This document shows, one piece after another, positions 38,582 to 46,832 of a stretch of DNA of 64,000 nt. The DNA is taken from the NCBI RefSeq assembly GCF_000717345.1, contig NZ_JNZA01000005.1, positions 62,001 through 126,000 of the forward strand, in the 5' to 3' direction. The number at the start of each line of letters is the position of its first letter. The stretch's first letter is position 1. The DNA comes from Streptomyces lydicus (GTDB lineage Bacteria > Actinomycetota > Actinomycetes > Streptomycetales > Streptomycetaceae). The notes under the pieces are model-generated. The model searched no databases and was not told the origin of the DNA. It worked only from the letters and a program-made list of their open reading frames with translations. The position numbers were made by a program, and so were the translations under genes.

Positions 38582-39334
38582 TCACTTCACCGGCAGGTGG
38601 TACGCCACCCGGTAGCGGTCCGCGAGCGTGACGACATCGGCCGTCTCGACCGGCCGGCCGCCCGCGCAGTACGTACGCGAGATGACCAGCACCGCGTGCC
38701 CCGGCACCCCGCCCAGCGCCATCGCCTCCTCGGCCAGCGCGGGCCGCGCCCCGACCTCCTCGACGACGTTGTCCACCACCACGTCGATGGCCGCCATCCG
38801 CTCCACCACTCCGCGCCCCGCCAACGGCCCTTCCTCCGGCAGCATCACGGGCGTCCGCCCCGTCACGTCCAAGGGCTCCCAGGACGTCGAGAGCATCGCC
38901 GGCTCGCCCTCCGCCCGGAAGACGTAGCGGGTCCGCATCACCCTGGCCCCCGGCGGAATGCGCAGCCGGGCCGCGGTCACCGAACTCGCGGCCTCCTGCT
39001 CGCTGTTGGACTCCCAGGTGCCGCGCACCCGCTCGTCCGTCTGCTCCTGCCGGAACGGCGTACAGCCACCGACCGAGTGGAATCCGGCCCGGGCGATGCG
39101 ACGCGGGACGGGCTGCTCCCGTACGTACGTCCCCGACCCCGAGCGGCCCTCCACCAGCCCTTCCGCCATCAGGACCTTGCGCGCCTCCAGCGCGACGGTG
39201 TCCGAGACGCCGTACTCCTCGCGGATCCGGGCCTGGGAGGGAAGGCGGGTGTGCGGGGGCAGCACCCCGTCGACGATCTTCTGGCGCAGGTCGCCGGCGA
39301 CGCGGAGGTACGCGGGCTGCTCACCGAAAGGCAC
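38582..39334 (-). CDS. GntR/HutC family transcriptional regulator
   Basis: The 250-aa protein has a winged helix at residues 1-75 (YLRVAGDLRQKIVDG, LPSQARIREEYGVSD, LEARKVLMAEGLVEGRSGSGTYV) and a UTRA-type ligand domain (about 95-245). Effectors of this group are often sugars, amino acids or their phosphates. It could control the APC permease downstream on the same strand, or itself through the inverted repeat about 40 bases upstream of its start. The ATG at 39334 is followed by the expected family N-terminus. Confidence 0.92.
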   Translation of the reverse strand: MPFGEQPAYLRVAGDLRQKIVDGVLPPHTRLPSQARIREEYGVSDTVALEARKVLMAEGLVEGRSGSGTYVREQPVPRRIARAGFHSVGGCTPFRQEQTDERVRGTWESNSEQEAASSVTAARLRIPPGARVMRTRYVFRAEGEPAMLSTSWEPLDVTGRTPVMLPEEGPLAGRGVVERMAAIDVVVDNVVEEVGARPALAEEAMALGGVPGHAVLVISRTYCAGGRPVETADVVTLADRYRVAYHLPVK

Positions 39335-39371
39335 ATGCCCCTCCCAACAGCTTGACGGTCAGCAACAGCGT

Positions 39372-39388
39372 GGCAACCGCGCGTTGCC
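39372..39388. promoter_or_regulatory. Candidate autoregulatory operator of the GntR gene
   Basis: GGCAAC-CGCGC-GTTGCC is a 17-base inverted repeat centred 46 bases upstream of the GntR start. The size and position suit autoregulation, although the sequence does not match the usual HutC-family GTNTANAC core. Confidence 0.35.
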
Positions 39389-39614
39389 GTCCGCAACCTT
39401 GGGCCATTTATTCACCTGATGTGATGAAACCCAGTTCAGCCCCGCATCCAGCACGCCGGAACCGCACTCCCCGCAGCCACCTCCACCTCACCCACACCCC
39501 ACGCCTCACCTCCCCGAGAGCGCCACCCCCACGTGTCACGATCGATCCGTACGGGGCGAGGCAGCCGCCGGCCCAGCTCGCCACGGACCCGGACGCCGGA
39601 AGGGAGCCAGCACC

Positions 39615-40364
39615 ATGCCCGCCGAACCCCGCCTCTCCCCCATGCCCAAGGACTGGCAGCGCGCCCTCGCCGTCGTCGCCCACCCCGACGATCTCGAATA
39701 CGGCGCCGCGGCCGCGGTCGCCGAGTGGACCGCTGCGGGCCGCGAGGTCAGCTACCTCCTGGTCACCCGCGGCGAGGCCGGGATCGACGGACTGGCACCG
39801 AGGGAGTGCGCGCAGGTCCGCGAGGCCGAGCAGCGGGCCGGCGCCGCACTCGTCGGCGTCCACACCGTCGAATTCCTCGACGGCCACCAGGACGGCACCG
39901 TCCAGGCCGGTACGGCGCTGCGGCGCGACCTGGCCGCGGCCATCCGCCGCCACCGCCCCGAGCTGCTGATCACCCTCAACCACCACGACACCTGGGCCGG
40001 CGTGCACTGGAACACCCCGGACCACCGGGTGGTCGGCCGCGCCGTCCTGGACGCGGCGGGCGACGCCGGCAACCGCTGGATCTTCCCCGAACTCGCCGAC
40101 ACCCGCGGCCTGGCCCCGTGGAACGGCGTCCGCTGGGTGGCGGTGGCCGGCTCGCCGCACCCCACCCACGCCGCCGAGGTCGGCCCCGGCATCGACCGCG
40201 CGGTCGCCTCACTGGCCGCCCACGGCGCGTACATCAGGGGCCTGCGCGGCCCCGACCAGGACCCGCACACCTACGCGCGCACCTTCGTCGAGCAGATGCT
40301 GCGCACCGGCGGCGAACGCTACCGCGGCCACCCGGCAACCCTCTTCCAGGTCTTTCCCCGCTAG
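39615..40364 (+). CDS. PIG-L family deacetylase
   Basis: The 249-aa zinc deacetylase has the signature AHPDDLEYG (about residues 19-27) and the downstream ligand region NHHDTWAGVHWNTPDHR. Members deacetylate N-acetyl sugars such as GlcNAc-inositol or GlcNAc-lipid, or glycopeptide intermediates. This one is clearly distinct from mshB in the same window: it is shorter and has a different substrate loop. It precedes a MarR regulator by only nine bases, implying a two-gene operon. The specific substrate is unknown. Confidence 0.92.
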   Translation: MPAEPRLSPMPKDWQRALAVVAHPDDLEYGAAAAVAEWTAAGREVSYLLVTRGEAGIDGLAPRECAQVREAEQRAGAALVGVHTVEFLDGHQDGTVQAGTALRRDLAAAIRRHRPELLITLNHHDTWAGVHWNTPDHRVVGRAVLDAAGDAGNRWIFPELADTRGLAPWNGVRWVAVAGSPHPTHAAEVGPGIDRAVASLAAHGAYIRGLRGPDQDPHTYARTFVEQMLRTGGERYRGHPATLFQVFPR

Positions 40365-40373
40365 GTTCTGATC

Positions 40374-40865
40374 ATGAGACAGCTGACCGGCCTCGCTACC
40401 GACCAGGCGCCGGCCGATCCGGCCGCCACCGATGACATGCTGGCAACTCAGCCCGTCGGCTACTGGAGTGGCCTGGCCCACGAGGCCGTCACCCGGCATC
40501 TGCGTGACGCCATGGCCAGGATCGACGTCACGCAGCCGCAGTACTGGGTGCTCAACCACGTGAACGGCGCAGCCGCAGCGCCGAGCCGCGAGGAGGTGGC
40601 CGGGCAGCTGACCCCCCTTGCTGACGGGCAGCACGAGATCGCTCGGGTCGTCGACCAGTTGCTCCACCGTGGCTGGCTCGGGACCGACGCCGAGCAGCGC
40701 CTGCACCTCACCGATGCCGGGGAGGCCGCCAGAGCGCAGCTGCGCGAGCTGGTGACCGAGCTCCGTGCCGTGGTCCACCAGGGCATCAGCGACGAGGAGT
40801 ACGTGGCCGCGCTCAAGGTGCTCCGCACGATGATTGCCAACGTCGAGGGCAGCGGACCTTCCTAG
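40374..40865 (+). CDS. MarR-like winged-helix transcriptional regulator
   Basis: The 163-aa protein has the helical architecture of MarR regulators: a dimerisation helix (GYWSGLAHEAVTRHL), a recognition region around residues 55-95, and the wing with WLGTDAEQRLHLTDAGE. The last helices (LRELVTELRAVVHQGISDEEY) resemble the C-terminal dimer interface. Its start lies nine bases after the PIG-L deacetylase, so they are co-transcribed and it may regulate that operon. No cysteine sensor motif is seen. Confidence 0.85.
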   Translation: MRQLTGLATDQAPADPAATDDMLATQPVGYWSGLAHEAVTRHLRDAMARIDVTQPQYWVLNHVNGAAAAPSREEVAGQLTPLADGQHEIARVVDQLLHRGWLGTDAEQRLHLTDAGEAARAQLRELVTELRAVVHQGISDEEYVAALKVLRTMIANVEGSGPS

Positions 40866-41193
40866 GTTCACCCTCTGCGATCAGCTGTCCGTCCGGACAT
40901 GGAGGGCGGCGAGCCGGGGAGCCGGGGTGCGGCCCGGTGGGCAAGGGTGAGTTCGCCGGTTCGGCGGTTCGGCGGTTCGCACAGCCGGGCCGCGCCACTG
41001 CTCGCACCGGGCGATACCGCGTTCAACGGAGCGACGGAAAGACGGAGAAACGGAGAGATCGATCCCCGCCCTCGCCTCGCGCACACCGTCCAACGCCGCC
41101 GCGTCGAAGGACCGTCCGCCGGCCTCCAGCCCCACGTCCTGCTCGGGCCAATGACTAACCTGCCTTCCTCCGCTCCCTATTGGTTTTTCCCCG

Positions 41194-41222
41194 CCGCCCA
41201 CCCCCCTTCGGGGGGTGGGCGG
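41194..41222. terminator. Perfect 13-bp hairpin with TTC loop
   Basis: CCGCCCACCCCCC (41194-41206) and GGGGGGTGGGCGG (41210-41222) pair perfectly around three bases. It is 330 bases past the MarR stop, so it may end read-through transcription; there is no T-run. Confidence 0.5.
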
Positions 41223-41335
41223 GTGTAGTGCCTCGGTTTCGGGGGGGGGCGAGCGGGGCGTAGTGCCTCTGCTCCCGGCGGGCGGGTGTAGGAGTGCCTC
41301 TGCTTCGGGGCTGGGCGGGCGTGGTGCCGCTGTGG
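41218..41335. repeat. Degenerate G-rich tandem repeats
   Basis: About four units share the order GGGCGG(G/C)-TG/CGT-AGTGCC(T/G)C-TGCTTC-GGGG, with spacing of about 25-45 bases. They are imperfect, and no coding frame explains them. Confidence 0.55.
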
Positions 41336-41454
41336 GCCGTCGGTGGCAAATCAGCCCGGTTCCGCTTGCGCCTGCCGCCGCGCGCCCGCGCCCCGCTGAA
41401 CAATCTCCCTGGTCATCACATACGCACGCGTCTCGCGGACTGAGGGGAACGACG

Positions 41455-42195
41455 ATGGAAAGAGCCGGACATCCGGACCGCAGAGCACTGCTCGCCGGCG
41501 GACTGGCGGTCGGCGCGCTCACCCTCGCGGGGTGCTCCGCAACGAGCGCCGCCCCGTTGGCGAGCACCCCGTCCCCGGAAGCGCGCCCGCGCCCGACCAC
41601 GCCCGCCGGGGCCTTCGCACGGCTGATGGCCGGCAACAGGCGCTGGGTGAGCGGCGACCTCCGGCACCCCGACCGGGACCCGGACCGGCGCGAGTTCGTG
41701 GCCCAGGGCCAGGAACCGTTCGGTGCGATCCTGTCGTGCATCGACTCCCGGGTGCCGCCAGAACTCCTCTTCGACACCGGGCTCGGCGACCTCTACGTGA
41801 TGCGTACGGGCGGCGAGGCGATCGACCCGGTGGTCACGGGTTCCGTGGAGTACGGGCCGATGACCAGCGGCACGCCACTCGTCATGGTGCTCGGCCATCA
41901 GCGGTGCGGCGCCGTCGAAGCGGCGTACAAGTCCCTCCGCGACGGAAAGCCGCTGCCCGGAAACCTTCAGGCGATCGTCAAGGCGCTGCGGCCGGCGTAC
42001 GAGCAGACGGTCCGGCAAGGCGGCTCCGACCCGGTCGACACCATGGCCCGCGCCCAGGTCAAACTGACCGCCACCGACCTGCGCTCCAACCAGGACCTGG
42101 CCCCCCTGGTGGCCAAGGGCACCCTCGCCGTCGTCGGCGCCTACTACTCGCTAGACACCGGCAAGGTGGAGGTCCTGACCGGCGCACCGTCCTGA
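41455..42195 (+). CDS. Beta-class carbonic anhydrase, exported lipoprotein form
   Basis: The 246-aa product has the beta-carbonic anhydrase zinc site: Cys95, Asp97 and Arg99 in CIDSR, plus His148 and Cys151 in GHQRCGAV. It would interconvert CO2 and bicarbonate. The N-terminus is a lipoprotein signal with lipobox LAGC (Cys27); the DRRALLAGG stretch hints at Tat export. Beta enzymes are usually cytoplasmic, so an anchored external form is notable, although I recall relatives in actinobacteria. The ATG at 41455 lies behind GAGGGGAACG. It appears monocistronic. Confidence 0.9.
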   Translation: MERAGHPDRRALLAGGLAVGALTLAGCSATSAAPLASTPSPEARPRPTTPAGAFARLMAGNRRWVSGDLRHPDRDPDRREFVAQGQEPFGAILSCIDSRVPPELLFDTGLGDLYVMRTGGEAIDPVVTGSVEYGPMTSGTPLVMVLGHQRCGAVEAAYKSLRDGKPLPGNLQAIVKALRPAYEQTVRQGGSDPVDTMARAQVKLTATDLRSNQDLAPLVAKGTLAVVGAYYSLDTGKVEVLTGAPS

Positions 42196-42314
42196 CCTGC
42201 TGCGACGGGCCTGCGGAAGGGGGCCGCAACAGCCTCAGCACCGGCGGCAGGAGAGGCGGTCGCCCCGTTGACGATCTCGTGGCCCGGGTCTCGTCGAGTC
42301 GCTACGGTCGAGCC

Positions 42315-42896
42315 ATGACCGGACTGCCCGACTGGATGCGCCCGCCGCGCGCGGAAGGCTGGTTCGCGGAGGACCTGGACCGCCTCCCCGAGGCACCCCG
42401 CCACACCGAGCTGATCGACGGAGCCCTCGTCTTCATCCTGTCGCCCCAACGGTGGTGGCACAGCCACCTCGTCACTTCCCTCACCACCGCACTCATGGCG
42501 ACCGCGCCCGCCGGTTTCGAGGTCGAACGGCAGATGACGATCCGCCTTGACGCACGCAACCGCCCGGAGCCGGATCTCCTCGTGACGACCGCCCCCTACG
42601 ACCCGAATCGCACATGGTTCGCATCGGAAGAGGTCCGGCTCGTCGTCGAGGTCGTCTCCCCCGAATCCGCCCACCGCGACCGCACGGTCAAGCTCCGCAA
42701 GTACGCGGAGGCCGGAATCCCGCACTACTGGTGCGTCGAGGACGAGGGCGGCGCCCCCGTCGTCCACGTCTACGAACTCGACGAACCCACCGGCTCCTAC
42801 GCGCCCGCCGGCATCTTCCGGGGCACCCTGAAGCGCCCCGTGCCTTTCGAGATCAGCCTGGACCTCGACAAGCTCACCCCGCCGCGGAGCAACTAG
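42315..42896 (+). CDS. Uma2 family (DUF820) putative nuclease
   Basis: The 193-aa protein carries the Uma2 PD-(D/E)xK-like core: the ELIDGALV start, RPEPDLLV (metal-binding Asp) and EVVSPES, then the KLRKYAEAGIPHYW segment. Such proteins are abundant in Streptomyces and cyanobacteria and are presumed nucleases with unknown targets. A perfect 15-bp stem terminator follows at 42935. It is the last gene before the proposed left end of the integrated element. Confidence 0.92.
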   Translation: MTGLPDWMRPPRAEGWFAEDLDRLPEAPRHTELIDGALVFILSPQRWWHSHLVTSLTTALMATAPAGFEVERQMTIRLDARNRPEPDLLVTTAPYDPNRTWFASEEVRLVVEVVSPESAHRDRTVKLRKYAEAGIPHYWCVEDEGGAPVVHVYELDEPTGSYAPAGIFRGTLKRPVPFEISLDLDKLTPPRSN

Positions 42897-42934
42897 GAGT
42901 CACCAGGAGTCAGTGCCAGGTCGGCACGGGAACG

Positions 42935-42968
42935 CGGAAGGTCGGGCTCTCCGGAGCCCGACCTTCCG
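42935..42968. terminator. Perfect 15-bp stem terminator after the Uma2 gene
   Basis: Arms 42935-42949 and 42954-42968 are exact complements around the tetraloop TCCG. It is 38 bases past the Uma2 stop. If the proposed element were absent, it would also lie just downstream of ychF, so it may once have served both converging genes. Confidence 0.88.
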
Positions 42969-43012
42969 GCATACGCGCTAGACGAGTCACCTCGCCCGCG
43001 GCAACGGCACAC

Positions 43013-43034
43013 TCACACGTTGAACAGGAATGCC
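43013..43034 (-). repeat. Candidate attL: displaced copy of the ychF 3' end
   Basis: On the minus strand this reads GCA-TTC-CTG-TTC-AAC-GTG-TGA, encoding AFLFNV and stop. The intact gene ends TTC-CGG-TTC-AAC-GTC-TAA, encoding FRFNV. Fifteen of 18 bases match, including a 9-base identical core GTTCAACGT, in the same orientation. Confidence 0.55.
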
Positions 43035-43135
43035 TGAGGCCCGATCTTGACCTGCGGCGGAGCCCCACCTAGGGCCCTGACCTGGGACATCACGTTGGTA
43101 TGCGTTGGCTCCCGACTGCTGTCTACGAATGTCTT

Positions 43136-43152
43136 GCGGACTGGCTGCGGAC
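43136..43152. promoter_or_regulatory. Candidate integrase arm site, left end
   Basis: GCGGAC occurs twice with 11-base spacing (43136 and 43147), about 100 bases inside the proposed left end. The same arrangement occurs inside the right end at 57612. Confidence 0.35.
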
Positions 43153-43396
43153 CGGATCCGTTGTCGCCTCTCCTGCACTACGTCAGTCTCTCGAACCGGG
43201 CAGCAGTCCCGAAGGCCGGAGATCGCTAGTACCAACATTCTCCGGCCATGCGAGACCGCGCGGGACCATGACAACCGATCTAGGCAGTCGCAGTGATCCA
43301 TTGCCCGCCGAGTTGACCAGTCACGAGTGGCGCCGACCAAGCCCACCCCTCACTGTTCGCGCTCACGCACCTCTGCGGCCCTGGCGGACTCAGGGT

Positions 43397-46117
43397 CTAG
43401 CGGGGCGGCTTAAAGGCAGCAAGGAGTGCCCTGGCCTCAGCATTGTCAAGGTTGAGAGATGCACCCAACGTACGGGCAGCTGTCTCGTAGAGTGCCTGCG
43501 CCTTGCGCTCCAAGGATCGAGCGTCTTCCACGGCCTTGACGGCGGCTTCGCTGACTTCTACAGACGGCACTGGAAGCTGCAACTGAGAGACGATTCCCCA
43601 GTCCACCCTCGTCCTTCCCATCCCCGTCGAAGCAAGAAGAAGGTCGGCCCGAGCTTCCGGAGTACGCAGCATCTGCCAAATAAGAAAGGGATGGTACCCC
43701 TCCCTTGGGCGACACACCGTGTATTCCTTAGTAGCTACCATCCCTTCGAGTTCCACCGGAATTACCGCAACTGCCCCATGGACGGCATTAATGTGGCTAA
43801 TGACCACATCCCCCGCCTTAACCTTATACAGCACGTCGTACGTCGAGTCGGAGGCCACGATAGTCTCGCCAGACTCAGCTACTCCATCATAGCGGACTCG
43901 AAGCAGCGTTACGAGATCATCATTCTCGGCCGGGACGACAATGTCACTCGCTCGATCGATGGACTGCAAACCATCTGCAGAAATTTCGACCGCACCGAAG
44001 GCCGGCCTGAGCATCTCCCCAACGCTCAAGACTTTATGCCCTGCATCCTGCCACTTTTCCACATTTCGCCCTGGACTCGGCAAGCATGCCTTGACATCCA
44101 TTCGGCCATTAATCGCATCAGCGGCTACCGTCCAGTCATCCGCATCAGCTCGCCCATCCAGAAACGCCTTATATAGACTTCCGACTTTTTCGATTTCCGC
44201 TTCTGCAGCCTTGCGGTTCTCTTCATCGATTGGCAGCACTCGTTGGCGAGCAACTTCGTCGATTCCGACCCGGGTGCAGTAGTACATGAAGACCGGCGTC
44301 TGCTCTTCTTCCGGATGATGTTTCTTCTGCAGCACCACGATGGAAGTCTTCACTCGCGCTTGCGAACGCTGAAAAGCATCGCCAGGCAGAGAAACCACTG
44401 CCTTGACGATGAACTTGTCACGTACGTAAGATCGAATTCTCTTTTCCCGATCCCCACCGAGAATTGAGTCGTCGATCACCGTCACGAGGCGGCCACCCGG
44501 CCGCAGCAAGTCGTGGTACCTCTCAATAAACATCATGCTCGACTTCAGGCTAGACACCGGCTTCCGCGTCCGACCTGAATCTTGGAAAGCAAGCTCGTAC
44601 TGATCAAGAATCTGCCGTTCCACATCCGTCTTGCGTGCATACTCCTTCGCAAATGGCGGATTTGTCAGGGCAACATCGAATCCTGAAGTTTCTGCGACGT
44701 ATTTAAACTCATCCTTTTCGTCGCGAACCTCGCGTGTCTCGGTTGGGTGAGACCTGACGCGCTTATCAAGGGCGTCAAGCTGGTAGACGCGGCTTCCGCC
44801 GTCTCCATGCAGGTACATGTTGATGCGGGCGATTCGCGCGAGGGCAGGTTCCTTCGCGACGTCGATTCCGAAGATTCGCTGAGTGGCAATATCCTCGCGC
44901 AGCTTCCCTTTCTCGGCTGCCGACAGGCTCTTATTCCCATCAACCTTTGCCCACATGTCGGAAAGGCTCTCAATTAGAAACCCGCCGGTTCCGCAGCATG
45001 CATCGATCATGGTATCAACATGATCACGCCGAACCTGCAAATCAGCAAGTCGAGTAGCTAGCTTCACCACGCTACGCGGCGTAAAGAACTGACCAAGGTC
45101 TTTACCGCGCAGAGTTGCATTTAGGAACGTCTCAAAAAGACGCCCATTGAGATCCGAGTCCATGCTATAGAGATCAAGGTCTTGTAGTTTTGCCACCACC
45201 CCCTTAATCGTTTCAGGGCTCAGATCAAGAATCTCTCCTGGATTGAAGATCCGCTTCTTATTGCGCTTTCGGATCTCCTCTTCCAGATCGCGGACAAGAT
45301 TTCCGAACTGAACATCGGCAACAGGATTCGGGCTTTCCCTCTCCATCCTTTCAATCCAGGCGGTAGAGAACTTTACCTCGTTTGCAGGAATCTGCAGAGT
45401 GCCATCTTCCGACACTGAAGCTTCAGGATTCGCGTGTATGGCCTTATCGCTCAGCAGCTTAAGGAACACAACTTTCACGAACTCCATGAAAGCAGCAGAG
45501 TAACTGTAGTTCTCGCGACGATAGATGAACTTGTGACACCAAGCGAAAGCTGCGTTAATTTCCGAAATGGATGCAGGGCGAATGGTCATTGATGTCTCAA
45601 AAAGGGAAGGCTGGGAAGACCATCCCTTAGATGCGAACGCATCGGGCGACATGATCTCTTTCAACTTCACCCACTTTTCACTAACACCGTCAAAGTCTTT
45701 AAAGGACAACGAGAGGATTGGATCCTGTCGATCCCACTCGTAAACTTCCGTTTGATCACCGTTCGTCATGATGAAATGCGTAACGGGGTTCCCGTCGCGA
45801 TGGGAAGCGTTGATTTTGTGACAGTAACTGGCTGCCTGACCAACAAAGGGAAGAAGGCTTTCGTCTCTCGCTTTAGCTTCAACGACCCAGCGGATTGTAT
45901 TGTCGACCTCTAGCGCGTAATCCGGTCGATACATCTTTCGCTGACGCCCCTCACTAACCATCAGCTTTGTGAGCGACTCCTTCGTTTTGATCTGCCCGTC
46001 ACGGTAGCCAAGCTCCTCAAGGAGGCGGTTGACGAAGAACGTTTCGACGCTCGCCTCGTTTCCCAACACGGCGCGATCGCAGAACATATTGCGCTGGGAA
46101 TTAAAGGAACTAGGCAC
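43397..46117 (-). CDS. Single-chain restriction-modification enzyme (nuclease, N6-adenine methylase and specificity domains fused)
   Basis: The 906-aa protein combines three parts. Residues 20-130 have a PD-(D/E)xK-type nuclease pattern (RPDY with Asp66, then Glu80-Ala-Lys82 in VVEAKA). Residues about 180-640 are a HsdM-like adenine methylase: FTPRSVVKLA, SAM-binding DACCGTGGF (372-380) and catalytic NPPF (486-489). Residues about 690-900 resemble one target-recognition domain with a helical spacer, as in HsdS. This suits a type IIG-like or one-polypeptide type I-like system defending against foreign DNA. GC content, judged by eye at about 50%, is far below the neighbours, implying transfer. 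The start is a GTG with GAAGGAAG; an inverted repeat spans it. Confidence 0.88.
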   Translation of the reverse strand: MPSSFNSQRNMFCDRAVLGNEASVETFFVNRLLEELGYRDGQIKTKESLTKLMVSEGRQRKMYRPDYALEVDNTIRWVVEAKARDESLLPFVGQAASYCHKINASHRDGNPVTHFIMTNGDQTEVYEWDRQDPILSLSFKDFDGVSEKWVKLKEIMSPDAFASKGWSSQPSLFETSMTIRPASISEINAAFAWCHKFIYRRENYSYSAAFMEFVKVVFLKLLSDKAIHANPEASVSEDGTLQIPANEVKFSTAWIERMERESPNPVADVQFGNLVRDLEEEIRKRNKKRIFNPGEILDLSPETIKGVVAKLQDLDLYSMDSDLNGRLFETFLNATLRGKDLGQFFTPRSVVKLATRLADLQVRRDHVDTMIDACCGTGGFLIESLSDMWAKVDGNKSLSAAEKGKLREDIATQRIFGIDVAKEPALARIARINMYLHGDGGSRVYQLDALDKRVRSHPTETREVRDEKDEFKYVAETSGFDVALTNPPFAKEYARKTDVERQILDQYELAFQDSGRTRKPVSSLKSSMMFIERYHDLLRPGGRLVTVIDDSILGGDREKRIRSYVRDKFIVKAVVSLPGDAFQRSQARVKTSIVVLQKKHHPEEEQTPVFMYYCTRVGIDEVARQRVLPIDEENRKAAEAEIEKVGSLYKAFLDGRADADDWTVAADAINGRMDVKACLPSPGRNVEKWQDAGHKVLSVGEMLRPAFGAVEISADGLQSIDRASDIVVPAENDDLVTLLRVRYDGVAESGETIVASDSTYDVLYKVKAGDVVISHINAVHGAVAVIPVELEGMVATKEYTVCRPREGYHPFLIWQMLRTPEARADLLLASTGMGRTRVDWGIVSQLQLPVPSVEVSEAAVKAVEDARSLERKAQALYETAARTLGASLNLDNAEARALLAAFKPPR

Positions 46118-46123
46118 TAGTTC
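46107..46123. promoter_or_regulatory. Inverted repeat spanning the start codon of the restriction-modification gene
   Basis: GAACTAG-GCA-CTAGTTC overlaps the GTG start (46115-46117) and abuts the ribosome-binding site. It could be an operator or an mRNA hairpin limiting translation. Confidence 0.45.
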
Positions 46124-46300
46124 TTCCTTCTAATGAGAGCTTATGTGTGGAGCTTCTACCCATGATGATTGACGCGCGGCCAACTACCCAAATAGAGCAG
46201 CCTACATCACCTGAGTGCAAGCAGTACCGGCGGGTACTACTAGTAGTCCGAACTCGACTGACGAACCAGGGCTATGGCTAGGAAGGCAACGACCAACGGT

Positions 46301-46798
46301 CTACTGCCACCCGTCGAGCGAGACTTGAAGCCCGCCTGCAAGGTACCGGTGAACGGCACTGGCGGTAGTGTCCACGAACCTTTCGGGAATGGCGTCAGCG
46401 TCGACCCAGCGGACCTGGCTGTGCTTGTGGGGTTCACGGTTCTCGGGTTCACCGGTCCATTCGTGGGTGGCGAAGACGACGGTGAGGAAGCCGTTGGGGG
46501 CTTCGACGCCCCAGGCGCCGTGGATGATATGGGCGACCTTGAGGGACTCTGGCTTCACGGTGAGGCCCGTCTCCTCGAAAAGCTCGCGGACCGCGGTCTC
46601 GGTGATGGGCTCGCCCGGTTCGCTCTTGCCGACGGGGAGGTCCCACTTGCCTTGGGCGAACTTGGCGTTCTCGCTGCGCTGGAGGAGGACGACGCGGTTG
46701 GTGGCCTTGTCGTGGACGATGACGGCCGCGACCAGCAGGGTCATCGAGTCGAGCGCCGGCTTGAGGGCCTTCGGCTGGTCATCGGTCTGCTGGGCCAC
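46301..46798 (-). CDS. NUDIX hydrolase
   Basis: Starting at a GTG (46798) with a GAAGGGA ribosome-binding site, the product is 165 aa; an ATG at 46831 would add 11 residues but overlaps the upstream stop and has no such site. The Nudix box is complete at residues 57-79 (GKSEPGE, then RELFEETGL). TLLVAAVIVHDKATNRVVLLQRSE before the box resembles MutT-type enzymes acting on nucleoside di- or triphosphates. It follows the XRE-TPR regulator by 34 bases on the same strand, so the two are probably co-transcribed. Substrate unknown. Confidence 0.9.
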   Translation of the reverse strand: MAQQTDDQPKALKPALDSMTLLVAAVIVHDKATNRVVLLQRSENAKFAQGKWDLPVGKSEPGEPITETAVRELFEETGLTVKPESLKVAHIIHGAWGVEAPNGFLTVVFATHEWTGEPENREPHKHSQVRWVDADAIPERFVDTTASAVHRYLAGGLQVSLDGWQ

Positions 46799-46832
46799 GG
46801 TGTTCCCTTCGTCGGGCGGGTTGTTGGGCATG

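Larger units (their letters stand above)
40866..41454. other. Gene-free region with short tandem repeats and a strong hairpin
   Basis: These 589 bases have no credible gene. They contain three tandem copies of the 8-mer CGGTTCGG, the last with one change (40957-40980), a perfect 13-base-pair hairpin (41194-41222) and about four degenerate copies of a G-rich unit with GTAGTGCCTC (41218-41335). The open frames in this stretch lack ribosome-binding sites. Confidence 0.6.

Noticed and set aside
40881..41777. 298-codon minus-strand frame through the repeat region
   Set aside because: Its protein is low complexity and antisense to the carbonic anhydrase gene; the repeats make the frame open by chance.
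43100..44176. 358-codon plus-strand frame opposite the restriction-modification gene
   Set aside because: No recognisable domain and no good start signal; the opposite strand encodes clear methylase motifs.
46236..46247. Perfect palindrome ACTACTAGTAGT considered as a controller-protein box
   Set aside because: It lies about 120 bases upstream of the restriction-modification start but just past the NUDIX stop, and no controller gene is present; too little support to call.
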